A DNA stretch of 64,000 nt, taken from NCBI RefSeq assembly GCF_026210795.1, contig NC_089447.1, positions 3,474,501 through 3,538,500 of the forward strand, read 5' to 3'. The position numbers and the translations under genes are program-made. Source of the stretch: Rhizophagus irregularis. Its lineage: Eukaryota > Glomeromycota > Glomeromycetes > Glomerales > Glomeraceae. The notes below the pieces were generated by a model that made no database searches, was not told the DNA's origin, and was given only the letters and a program-made list of their open reading frames with translations. Positions 1 through 10,284 of the stretch are shown here, piece by piece; the first letter of the stretch is position 1; the number at the start of each line of letters is the position of its first letter.

Positions 1-1050
1 CCTATATTATTTAATAATTTTTTAAACAAAGAAATTAGTTAGTTTAAATTATATGCAAATATTATAACAATAAGTAATAATAAAATTAAATAAATAACTT
101 ATAACTTACGATCTATTAAATAAATAAAGAAATAAGTTATTTTAAATTATATGTAAATATTCTAACAATAAGTAATAATAGAATTAAATCAATAACTTAT
201 AACTTACCAACTAAAATAAATTACAAAATAATTTTTTAAATAAAGAAATTAGTTAGTTTAAATTATATGTAAATATTATAACAATAGAATTAAATAAATA
301 ACTTATAACTTACGATCTATTAAATAAATAAAGAAATTAGTTAGTTTTAATTATATGTTAATATTATAACATTAAGTAATAATAGAATTAAATAAATAAC
401 TTACTCCCTATATTATTTAATAATTTTTTAAATAAAGAAATTAGTAAGTTTAAATTATTTGTAAACATTATAACAATAAGTAATAATAGAATTAAATAAA
501 TAATTTATAACTTACGATCTATTAAATAAATAAAGAAATTAGTTAGTTTAAATTATATGTAAATATTATAACAATAAGTAATAATAAAATTAAATAAATA
601 ACTTACCCCCTATATTATTTAATTATTTTTTAAATAAAGAAATTAAGTGTAAATATTATAAACAATAAGTAATAATAAAATTAAATAAATAACCTATAAC
701 TTACGATCTATTAAATAAATAAAGAAATTAGTTAGTTTAAATTATATGTAAATATTATAACAATAAGTAATAATGGAATTAAATAAATAACTTACTCCCT
801 ATATTATTTAATAATTTTTTAAATAAAGAAATTAGTTAGTTTAAATTATATGTAAATATTATAACAATAAGTAACAATAAAATTAAATAAATAACTTACT
901 CCCTATATTATTTAATAATTTTTTAAATAAAGAAATTAGTTAGTTTAAATTATATGTAAATATTAGAACAATAAAGTAATAATAGAATTAAATAAATAAC
1001 TTACTCCCTATATTATTTAATGATTTTTTAAATAAAGAAATTAGTTAAAT
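1..1050. repeat. Tandem array of about 90-110-bp intron-like units
   Basis: About eleven units repeat the same AT-rich sequence. Read on the minus strand, each begins GTAAGTTATTTATTTAATTC, contains ACTAACTAAT and ends in ATAG. Two acceptor types tend to alternate, one ending TTTAATAG before ATC and one ending AATATAG before GGA or GGG, so the higher-order unit is about 200 bp in places. Copies differ by small indels and substitutions. Units between 1050 and 1480 keep the splice signals but have lost most sequence similarity, which suggests the array grew from that side. Confidence 0.85.
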
Positions 1051-1753
1051 TATATAAATAACATAAATATAGATATCATATAACTTACACCCTGTAGTAT
1101 TATTAATTAGTTAGATATAAAGATAATATAAAAGTATTTACTGTAAATTATATATTACTTACAATCTAGTTATTTAAATTAAAAATATAATTAGTTGAAT
1201 TATGTAAAATATTAAACAAATAAATATAATATTTATATTGTAACTTACCATCTGTAATACAATTAATTATTAAATAGTTATTTAAACAAAGAATTTAGTT
1301 ATTTGAATGTTGTGTAGAATAAATAAAGTAAAGGACTAAAGATTTAAATAACTGACAACTTACCAACTTCAGATTATTAATTATTGAATAAATTATTTAG
1401 TTATATGGAATACAATAAAAATAATAAGTATTTGAATTGTTTATAAATAAAAATTTAATATTTCAGTTTGTTTGATATACTTTTAGATTCTCCAGTGCCA
1501 CTTTCTTCAAATTCTTCAATATTAATGGAAACTAGTTTTGTTATATTGCAAATTTGGTTTAATTATATTTAATTATTTACAATTAAGTTTTTTTAATAAA
1601 TAAAAATCTTAATATTTCAATTTTGTTTTGTATATTATATTTACCTTCAGGTTCTTTGGTATATACAAAAACATTGCAAGTTTATTTTAATAATTTTGAA
1701 TAATTCTAATTTATATTATTATTCATGTTATATGCTTTACCTTTACCATCCAT
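1..1753 (-). CDS. Gene start followed by an array of 3-nt micro-exons (partial)
   Basis: Unrecognised protein, 5' end of a minus-strand gene that runs off the left edge. The start codon is at 1753-1751 and the first exon is 1753-1747 (ATGGATG, then donor GTAAAG). Exon 2 is 1653-1645 (9 nt, donor GTAAAT). Exon 3 is 1531-1481 (51 nt, donor GTATATC) and reads as an acidic segment ending EEFEESGTGESK. After it, fourteen successive sites show AG, then three bases, then GTAAGT. The 3-nt exons are at 1364, 1249, 1163, 1089, 1005, 900, 796, 705, 607, 516, 405, 314, 208 and 110. In the phase set by exon 3 they read IDDWWRRNRDRNLD with no stop. Introns are 71-114 nt, and those in the repeated part have a CTAAC/CTAAT branch point. 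Exon calls are from splice signals only. The array could instead be a tandem repeat inside one long intron, or a substrate for recursive splicing. Confidence 0.55.
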
Positions 1754-2041
1754 TGCTTATATCAAAATTCTCCCTAATTGAAAAAGATAAAATAAATATC
1801 TTTTTTTTTTATTATTAACCGTCTTTATTAGTATGAATAAACAATATTTATGCAAAATGCATTGTGCAGAAGCGTTGATCACAAGTACAAGCATTGCACA
1901 AATTTTGCACAAATTTTGCACAACTGGAATGTATATCAATTATTACAAAATCGCAGTAACTGGTTGCGCATCGGTTAACTATAGTACTTTTCCTTCGCTC
2001 TTACCTTTTCCCGGGATTTAATCTTTAATTATATGATTAAA

Positions 2042-2257
2042 ATGAGTGAAGCTCTCTATTCTTTAAGAAGCAAACTTTTTATTAGAGAACTTTTTGAAGA
2101 AATGGAATTTCCATCACAAATGTAAAAATGTAAAGATTTATTAGATATTTATGGTTTTAGGGCTGGTTTGATAGAATCAAGCGGACGCTTATGTGAACAT
2201 CAGTTGTGTTCCCAAAAAGATAATGCAGTGCGAATATGTATGTGTTTGAAATCTTGA
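2042..2257 (+). pseudogene. Decayed coding fragment, family unknown
   Basis: One frame stays open for 72 codons apart from a single in-frame TAA after codon 27. It begins with ATG at 2042 (MSEALYSLRSKLF...) and continues past the stop with ordinary-looking sequence (KCKDLLDIYGFRAG, then RLCEHQLCSQKD). This looks like a gene piece interrupted by one nonsense mutation. I do not recognise the family. Confidence 0.3.
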
Positions 2258-2985
2258 TTGGTAGGTAGGTATAGGATGTGAAAAGAAGGATCTAATGAAA
2301 GTTATAAATTTTAGAATTTTAAATTTTACGTTAAAAATATAATTATGATAATTATTGAAGTAGACTAACCATTCATTGAAACTTTGATCCATAACGAGTA
2401 CAATATGAAAAGCTGGATATTTATAACTTTAACATGTGCTGTAAATATAGGTCAAAGTTATTAATAATATAAAATATTGTTATAATAAAAATATGAAAAT
2501 TTATCGTAAAAGTTGTGCGACATATTGTCTTGCTGATCATAAACGACCCAAGTCATGTAAACCCGAATATTTATCGAGTTTGGTTTTCATACTCAAGTAC
2601 ATTCTCAAACCCGATCTGACTCGACCCTTTCAGAACATTATCAGCCGGTAATGAGAATTTTTCGTTCCCTTTAATTATATCGTTCTAAGCTTTTTGAACT
2701 TGATAAGCAGTCTATAACGATATTTGAAAAATAAATCGTGTGGTAAAGCTAAATTTATAATCATAAATGTGGATTAAGTGACGTAATTATGGATCGTCTG
2801 ACTGTCTGACTGATTGTAATTTCATATAAATACTCCAAATACCCTGTATTTAAATTCGCTAATGATTTAAGTGATATCCATTTTCCCAAACTCGTATATC
2901 ATTCATATGAAAATTTTCATTTTAATTGAAATATTGTTTATTAAATAGTATAAATACTTGTACAAAAATTTTATAGCTTCCAAAA
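2258..2985. other. No gene seen
   Basis: AT-rich DNA without a convincing ORF, exon pair or repeat. The open frames near 2189-2392 on the minus strand are low-complexity and lack family motifs. Confidence 0.5.
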
Positions 2986-2989
2986 TTTT

Positions 2990-3095
2990 CTTTTTCAGTC
3001 AAAAATGATTTTAAATGTGATCAATTCTTGAAGACTGAGTTTACAAGTTCTTTATGATAAATTATTCTTCTAAAGAAAGACTTCTCCACAAGTAA
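2990..3095 (-). pseudogene. BTB-domain remnant
   Basis: Translated on the minus strand, this stretch resembles the end of the BTB domain seen at 5346-5510: a degraded SLEEYD..., then ELVNSVFKN, a stop, then HLKSFLTEK where the better copy has ELITHLQSFLIENK. Stops and small indels break every frame. It is probably a relic of the same BTB family. No other exon of the gene can be followed upstream. Confidence 0.4.
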
Positions 3096-3294
3096 ATTCT
3101 AAGTGTTATAAACTAAAAATCTATTTATGCAATAAAAAAAAAATAATAATTCAACACTTTCAATTACTTAGATCTTAAAGAAGTATTTTACCTGAAACTT
3201 TTCTAATAATCTTAAATTATGCTAAAATTCTATCAATTGACAAAAATCTTTTCAAATAGAAAATGATAATTTAAATGATCGTACGAGCAACAAA

Positions 3295-4365
3295 CACCGG
3301 TGAAATCACCTAGTTGATATCACCTGATTGATTTTTTTGTTTATTTGTTTATCAACCTTTTTTCGACGTTCTTTAATATCCTTCAATGTTCTTTGACAAC
3401 CTTTAACATTTTTAATGTCTTTCAATATTCTTTACGTTCTTTAATGCCTTTTCTTCTTAGACTTTTGAAAGTAAGCTTTTTTTTATAATATTTTCTTTTT
3501 ATTTGCTATTGTTCCTTAATTACCCATTTTTCTTTTTGTAGATTTTTCAACTTCGGAATTCTAGTAAATGCCTAAATGGTAAGTTCAAGTTTTTCAGAAT
3601 TTCAGAAGCCTAGTTTCTTTACAGTAACTAATCAGTTTTTTTTCTTTTTCACTTTTCATTTGAGTTTCTTCTATTTTTGGCCGGATTTTCCTTGGGCTTC
3701 TTTGGATTTCTTCTTGGTTTCATCAGGTTTCTTTTGGGTTTCTTCCTTGGATCTTGCATTTTTTTTTAAGTTGGTTTCTTTGGATTTCTTTTCGCCGGGG
3801 GGCTGACGGTTTCTTCTTTGATTTTCTTTAATTTTTTCTTTGGTGTTTCTTTTGACTTTCTTCTTATGCTTCTTTTCTTTTGGTTGGAATTTTTCATTTT
3901 TTTAAACTTTGACTTTGTGATTTTATTTTTACTTTATGTTTGATTTTGGATTTATTTCGATTTTGGTTTTTCATTTATCTTCTCATTATTTTATCTTTGA
4001 TTTTGGTTCATTCTAGCCTTGTATATTTTTATTTCTGGTTTCATTTAGTCTTATTTTGATCCCATTTATTTTAATCTTTGGTTCATTCCAATCTCAACTA
4101 TTTTTGATTTTGGTGGTGGTTATCAAGAGTCTGTAAATCACATGAACCATAATAATAGTGTAACGAGATTATAGACTTTTAAATGTCATTATATTATAAT
4201 AAAAATTTTCAATTAATTAGATCTATATATAAATTATTTTTACGCTCAAATTAAAAGTTTTTTTTATACAAAATTTTTTAACTTTTTATACGTGTAATTT
4301 ATTATGGGTGAAATCACCTGAATTTAATAAATTTTTATATGGGTGAAATCACCTACTAGATGATT
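3295..4365. repeat. T-rich region bounded by GGTGAAATCACC repeats
   Basis: The near-palindrome GGTGAAATCACCT occurs at about 3299, 4308 and 4340, around a strongly pyrimidine-rich block (about 3440-4100) full of TTTCTTT and TTTGATTTT motifs. The open frame at 3576-3806 is a product of this composition. The arrangement suggests a degenerate non-autonomous element, but I could not define a target-site duplication. Confidence 0.35.
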
Positions 4366-4577
4366 TCAAATAGAGAGCAAATTAGAAACAGTCATAAAAT
4401 ATTTTCTTATAAAAAAGAGAAATCCTTTAAAAATTCTATTTTTTTATATAGAAAATAATTTTTATATATAATCCACACATTCTTAAATGTAAGTTGTCAC
4501 AATCTTCTTTGGATAAAATTTTATTGAATCAATTTGAAAATTTATAGGAAAATTATTTATTTTTTCTCTTCTCTTTT

Positions 4578-4699
4578 AGTAAGTTCATTGCAATTTATTC
4601 ACGGAAAAGTTAAGAAATTATCGAAAAATAAGAATTATTTATTTGTTAAAGAGAGAAACAATGAAATTGAAATTACGCCATTAGATGAACTATATTGAT
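4578..4699 (+). pseudogene. Possible isolated 3' exon
   Basis: Following a TTTTAG acceptor-like site, one frame reads SLQFIHGKVKKLSKNKNYLF and continues through VKERNNEIEITPLDELY to a TGA at about 4697. Composition is coding-like (charged and hydrophobic residues mixed), but no upstream exon or family could be identified. Treat it as a gene fragment. Confidence 0.25.
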
Positions 4700-5345
4700 T
4701 CAATCTTAGAAGAACTGGTACCATAAATAAAATTGCTCATTCATGATATATATATATATATGTTAACGCTTCAAAAAAATAAATCTATTTTTCAAATAAA
4801 TAGACGAAAAATACATCTGACACAAAGTGAGTGATGTCACAACGTAGGAAATATCTTTTAATAAACTTGTATAATAATACAACTATTTTTGTTATTTATT
4901 ACTTAATAAATATATTATTACTTAAAAATGATACATAAATTTATAGCGTTCGTGTAAATTATTAGTAAATATATACGATTCATAATACACTGGTAGTAGC
5001 GAATACCCTACTTAAGTACATGCTTCCAAACTTGAATAACATTCATTTGAAAGTTATCATGTTGAATAAAAGAAATTAAAGATTTTTCTTAAAGTGAAAT
5101 AATAAAATAAATCAATTAATCTATGCTTTTTTTTCATTATATCTTTTTGTAATTAATTCCATTGATTTCCATTTTCTGAATTATAACTCCGAATTTTTTA
5201 AATCCGAATATTTTTTAACATCGAATTCTTTTTTTTCGTATACTTTAATCATAGCCGGCTTTTAAAATTCTTTATATTTTTTCTATTTTTTTCTTTTAAA
5301 TATACATTTCTTAACAAACAAACGTAAATAATATAATCGATTGAA

Positions 5346-5801
5346 TTAAAAAAATTTTGTTCCATCCCGATTTTTTTTATTTTCAATCAAAAATGATTGT
5401 AAATGGGTGATTAATTCTTGAAGACTAAGTTCATTGGAAGTATTCAAGATTTTAATAATATCCGAAGTATCATATTCTTCCAAAGAAAGTCTTCCTCCAT
5501 AAATATATCTAAAATGAAAATATTTGAATATTTTCGCAAGAATTAAAATATATTCATATATATTATACATTTTTTTTATAAAAAAAATCGGTACAATTTT
5601 TTCCTACCTTAAGATCATTTGAAAAATTTCAGGTGAAATATTTGGTAATTTAATATGTACGAAGATTACATCATAGCGTCAGTCGATAAAAATCTTCGCA
5701 AATAAGGAGAACGAAAAACCTTTAAATAAGGTTCATTACCAACTTCAACAGTTATAAAATTTCAAGTAAATTTTGAGATAATTTTGATAAAAGTTTATCA
5801 T
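5346..5801 (-). pseudogene. BTB-domain gene, 5' part, decayed
   Basis: This matches the layout of Glomeromycotan BTB (Kelch-like or BTB-TLDc) genes. From 5801 down, a damaged N-terminus is followed in a shifted frame by VEVGNEPYLKVFRSPYLRRF, then HIKLPNISPEIFQMILR ending in a GTAGG donor. After an ATTTTAG acceptor near 5513 comes YIYGGRLSLEEYDTSDIIK and then ELSLQELITHLQSFLIENK. These are the conserved parts of a BTB fold, which normally mediates dimerisation or cullin binding. In-frame stops, at least one frameshift and lack of a downstream TLDc or Kelch part mark it as a pseudogene. The intron between ILR and YIYGG is at a position I recall for this family. Confidence 0.6.
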
Positions 5802-6392
5802 TTTACATTATCACCGATTTTAAATTTTCAAAGAAATTTTTTTTTTTTTCTAGGTAAACTCAAAGAAATGAAAGAAAATGGTAAAATTGTCCCAAATTTA
5901 TCGAATGAATGAATATCCTTATATGTAAGATCGGGAAATTCTTCGGCCTGAGAAACACGAAACATCTGATTCGATCATGTGATTATTATTTATGAAAATC
6001 CACAATCATCTGCTTTAAAAAAAGAGTCCAAAAAAGGTTACGAAAAATTTTCTATCTTTTTTATTGTTACCTTTCTTACTTTTTATAATTATTTTCTTTT
6101 GTATAACTTATTTAATTTAATTCTCTTATGGTGTTCTTTGCCAGTTGAATTCTCCTCTTTTTATATTTTGGGGTCGTGAACTTATTTCTTGAAGACGATC
6201 ATTCAATGTATTGATACTATCCCTTTACAGGTAGTGCGTGACGTCATTGTAACGTAATTGTGTGTAATATATAGTATATACATACATACTGTAAAACATG
6301 AAATTCTTAAATTCATACTGTGCATAAAAACGAATTTTTGGATATTTAATGTCATACGGTGGTAATTAATCATTTGGTTTTTGTCAAGAAAA

Positions 6393-7192
6393 ATGAAGAA
6401 ATTTGCCATAAATGAGTTCTATGAGTTTGTTTCGGAGCCTAAAACGTTCAGGCCTGGAGACCAAATCGTCGTGCAGCATGCTGAACTGCCAGTAGTTGAG
6501 AATGAGTTATCAGTGTCACTATGGTTGAAACTTAAGAATCACGCTTCTGATTGGGCCATCATTTTTCATAAAGGTAAATAAAAAATAGTATTAGCTAATT
6601 CATTTGCCTGAATAACTCTACAACTCTCCTAAAATATAGGTACTGAACGTTTAATTCGTACACCTGGACTTTATTTAATGCCAAATACATCAAAATTGCA
6701 TGTACGTTTTACCGGAAATTGGGATAATAATGTTGGAATTGAAGAAATTGGGGACGAACTTTTGTTAAATCAAAAGTATCATTTAACTTACACACTTTCT
6801 GATCCCGAAAAGAGACTGGATTTCTACATAAATGGGGAATGGGTCGCATTTTATAGTATTGAAAATGTCAAAACGCATAAAGTTAAATTCAATGATGGGC
6901 CATTATACATTGGACGCTTTTATCGTGAAGGTTTTAATGGCGAAATTAGGTATAATTTGTCATAATAATTAAGTTTGTCTATGAATCATAGAATTAGTTT
7001 AATAAATGATTATTACTTTTATCACATATAGTAATTTCCGTTATTTTAATTGGCGTTTATCTGCTGAAGAAGCGATGAAAAATTATTTGGTAAGATATAT
7101 TTAATTACATATATTTAATATTTTTTAAAGAACTCTTATAATAATATATACTTTAAAATTTTAATTTTCAGAATAGTCGACCCTTTAATTAA
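6393..7192 (+). CDS. LamG / concanavalin A-like jellyroll protein
   Basis: Four exons: 6393-6573, 6640-6949, 7032-7089 and 7172-7192. All have GT-AG ends and join in frame to 570 nt, 189 residues. The ATG at 6393 is preferred over an upstream TTG. The protein looks like a single LamG-type sandwich: LSVSLWLKLK early, GLYLMPNTSKLHVRFTGNW mid-domain, then RLDFYINGEWVAFYS and GPLYIGRFYREGFNGEIR, ending with FNWRLSAEEAMKNYL. These fit the strand pattern of a domain that binds carbohydrate or protein ligands. No signal peptide or membrane segment is evident, so it is probably cytosolic or unconventionally exported. The last coding exon is only 21 nt. Family assignment is from motif pattern, without a search. 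Confidence 0.7.
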
Positions 7193-8729
7193 GGAATAAG
7201 GGAAAGGGACGGGAATAAAGTGTAGAACAGGTGTAATTTAAAAAGGATATCAAATATATCAAAATTACTGATTTTAATAAAATGTTACGTTACGTTGAAG
7301 TTTATTACGAAAAATTACGAAATCGCTTTGTGTAATTTTTTTTTTGGATAAATAAAAAAAGATTTCATTACGAGTGGATTTAAACGAATGATTATAGAGT
7401 CGGTAATTGTGTCAAATATACTTTGCATGTTTTTCTTTATTTGAAACATAAGAGGGTTTTTGGATAAATAATAAATAATATTGTTGTTCACAAAATTATT
7501 TGTTTTATTTTCTGTCAGTGATTAATTCTTTGAATTTAAATGTTTGAGTATTATTTGAAAGTGAAAGTTTCCGTCAAAAATGTTGCAATCAATAACTCGA
7601 AGTAGAACTTATGATTTATAGATTGAATTCGGGTATAGTAAATTAAAACTGGTACTTTTTCTGGAAAGAATAAAAGGTTATAAGATTTTGCAGGCCGAAT
7701 TTTCATTGAATCTATTGATACCAATCTAAATGATCAATAACCAGGAAATTCCGTACATTATATTAAAGATGACAAGTTATAAAAATTAACTAATAAAAAG
7801 TGTGTTTAACGCTCATTTTACAAAATTTTTGAAATTTTTAGTATTAGTATTATAAAAAAACTTAATTGAATCCATGTTCTGTTATGGTACAGGAATTACG
7901 TATGATGTACGCGGTTCGAAGAAATCTGTACTCTCCAGGGTCTAAAATTATGTATTATGAATTTTTGAGAATATAATCAAAGCTTTATACTAAGTAACGT
8001 CAGATTTATGAATCAGATGATAAACTATCAAAGCATCAAAAAGTATATATAGAAATTTTCCTTGTATATATAGCACCAGAATTGGTAAAACTACGTGAGT
8101 AATTTCATCTTAGCAATAACTACTTTATTAATTATGAACAAAATTACCAAAAAATAGTATTAAAAATTTCTATGGAATCTAACAATGCTTTAATTCTGAT
8201 TCAAAAAATGTTAGTACATTAGAATGAAATAATAATTTCTTTTATATAAGTATTCCAAAGCTTATCCAGGGGAAGACTAAAATGCAACAACAGAGGACAT
8301 TTAATAATTTTATTTTGTACTTCGATCCACATTTAAAATATTACATATACTATCATTTTATTCTTATTTTAAATTTAAAACAGAAAATATAAATAAAGGA
8401 TATTTACAGTACATTAATATTTGTACTTTTAAAATTTTGACCTACATTATATCTAATAATTTTATTCTTAATAATAGTGAATTTTAAATATATATAGATA
8501 ATTTTCTTTGATTGATAAATGAGAAAGAAAAAAATTCGATAAAAATAATAATTTAATAATTCCTTATAGGTAATTATTTACCAATGAATTCTATAAATAA
8601 GGTACAAATAAATTTAATATATCCAAAGTTTATGAAAAAATTATAAAAAATCATTTTAAAATTTTTAAGATTAATAATAATATTTTAGATAATGAATTTA
8701 GTAGTACAAAATGTATCCTTCTTTGTTCC
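7193..8729. other. Intergenic, with a possible kinase relic near 8060
   Basis: Mostly AT-rich sequence without open frames. Around 8060-8100 (plus strand) a short stretch reads VYIAPEL, like the APE segment of the TKL-type kinases elsewhere in the window, and about 7890 reads CYGTGIT, like their CYGIT motif. Stops lie between them, so at most this is a very old kinase relic. Confidence 0.3.
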
Positions 8730-9716
8730 TCAAACCTTCGAGCTTGTCATAGTTAAACCGGTTGAATTTATTTGATTAATTCGATCTTCAAATTTTCTAA
8801 ATTCTTTATCACGAATAATAATTTTATCTGGAATATAATAACATCCATTTTTTAATTCTAAACGATCTAATTTAAAGATAAATGATTCATTCAATTTATG
8901 AAGTTCACTTATTGCAAAACTCAAGGTGATTGAAGCAGATACTAATGAAATTGTGATCGAAGTTTCGTTCATCTGTAAATGATCCGTTGTACTATAATAT
9001 GATATTATACCAATCAATAAAGTTCTTATTGTGTAACCATAAGAATGTTTGTTTTTTTGAAAAAGTGACCAAATTATTCCAAGCAATAGCGTTCCGAATG
9101 AAGTTGTATAAATAACAAAAGCTGCGCTTTTAAGACCATACATGTTGTATAATGGGATTATGAAAACACAACCTGATAAAAAATCAATAAAACCAATGAA
9201 ATACATGAAAATTTTATATTTCTTATATCTCTTATGTTTCCTTTCATCTTCTAGTTGTTGTTGTTCATCTTCATAAATTTTATTGTCATAATCTTCTTTG
9301 TGAATATAGAAATCATACATTGAAAATCCAAATGTTATTCCACCAGAAACCAGACTAACAATAAAGAAACCATATATAGCATATTTATATTTAGCTTCTA
9401 AGAATTCCGGAGATATTACAAACGCTACTATTGCAATTGTTGGAGGTAGAATTGTTTGTATAGCATCCTTTAAAATTCTCATACGCCATGTTACATCTTC
9501 ATTAATATATTCTTTTAAAAAAATATGTTGTCCAATTATTGGTAAAAATCTTAACAAAAACATTTTAGTATATTTATTTTGAGACCATGTAGTTACGAAT
9601 CCCTCTATTTGGGCATTTTTAGTTGGAGCTAAAATTTGTGCTAATATGCAAGTATATATGATAATAATAATCATAGCTATAGTTAAAGGGTATATTATTA
9701 TTTGTAATTTACCCAT
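8730..9716 (-). CDS. Multi-pass membrane protein, unknown function
   Basis: Single-exon frame of 328 residues with ATG at 9716-9714. About seven hydrophobic helices are visible: residues 7-27, 86-104, 112-134, 168-190, 196-216, 226-243 and 251-268. A charged loop (about 140-166, rich in D, E, K and Q with a KHKRYKKYK stretch) separates helices 3 and 4. The C-terminal 60 residues are hydrophilic. I do not recognise the family: none of the motifs expected of a transporter, channel or GPCR stands out. It lies 0.57 kb downstream of the Kelch gene K1 on the same strand, but the spacing argues for an independent transcript. Confidence 0.7.
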   Translation of the reverse strand: MGKLQIIIYPLTIAMIIIIIYTCILAQILAPTKNAQIEGFVTTWSQNKYTKMFLLRFLPIIGQHIFLKEYINEDVTWRMRILKDAIQTILPPTIAIVAFVISPEFLEAKYKYAIYGFFIVSLVSGGITFGFSMYDFYIHKEDYDNKIYEDEQQQLEDERKHKRYKKYKIFMYFIGFIDFLSGCVFIIPLYNMYGLKSAAFVIYTTSFGTLLLGIIWSLFQKNKHSYGYTIRTLLIGIISYYSTTDHLQMNETSITISLVSASITLSFAISELHKLNESFIFKLDRLELKNGCYYIPDKIIIRDKEFRKFEDRINQINSTGLTMTSSKV

Positions 9717-10284
9717 TGTAACAGTTTATCACAAAAAATTTTTGAATTATATCAATTATATCGAGATATAAATAATAAAATCATGTTGCTTAGCAAAAGT
9801 ATCAAAGCCGAACGGTTAAACTAATTTTTAGCAATACGTTTGGCTGAGTGAGGTAAAAATTCACAGCCAAAATCACTTGATTTGTGTAACCTGACTGTTG
9901 TGACATAAGTTATATCCTTCATTTTTAATTTTACATTAAATAAATTTATTCAAAATATACAAGGATTCATGTTTAGAGAGGAGTTATACTAGAACAAACG
10001 TTAAAATTTATTATAAAATGACTGTGAACCATGTCTTTGGAGAAAAATTTTGTGTTTGGGTTATAGATCAATTAAAAACATGAAAAATTACAGATATTTA
10101 AAATTAGGTTTTATATTAGATAAAAATACTAAACTAAATGTTACTTAAATTTTATTGTGAAAATTTTTTCATATTACTCATCAAATCTTTGAACAGAATA
10201 AATATTCTTGTTCTTCTATAATTCACTAAAAAAAATAATTAATTTCTTAACTTCTTAAATTATACTTATTAATATGAATAATAC
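9717..10284. other. No gene seen
   Basis: Intergenic AT-rich DNA between the multi-pass protein gene and K1, holding the presumed promoter of the former and 3' UTR of the latter. No repeat or RNA gene was recognised. Confidence 0.5.

Noticed and set aside
1757-2021. 60-codon minus and 62-codon plus frames just upstream of the micro-exon gene
   Set aside because: They overlap each other antisense over a repeated GCACAAATTTTGC stretch, and the region fits a 5' UTR with an intron better than coding sequence.
3576-3806. 76-codon Phe/Ser-rich open frame
   Set aside because: It lies in a pyrimidine-rich low-complexity block. Repeated FFxVSSGF patterns reflect TTTCTT composition and nothing around it suggests a gene.
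6203-6409. 68-codon minus-strand frame overlapping the LamG gene start
   Set aside because: It overlaps the leader and first codons of the better-supported gene and has no recognisable content.
7905-7960. tRNA-like GGTTCGA string
   Set aside because: Surrounding bases cannot form acceptor or anticodon stems, so it is a chance match.
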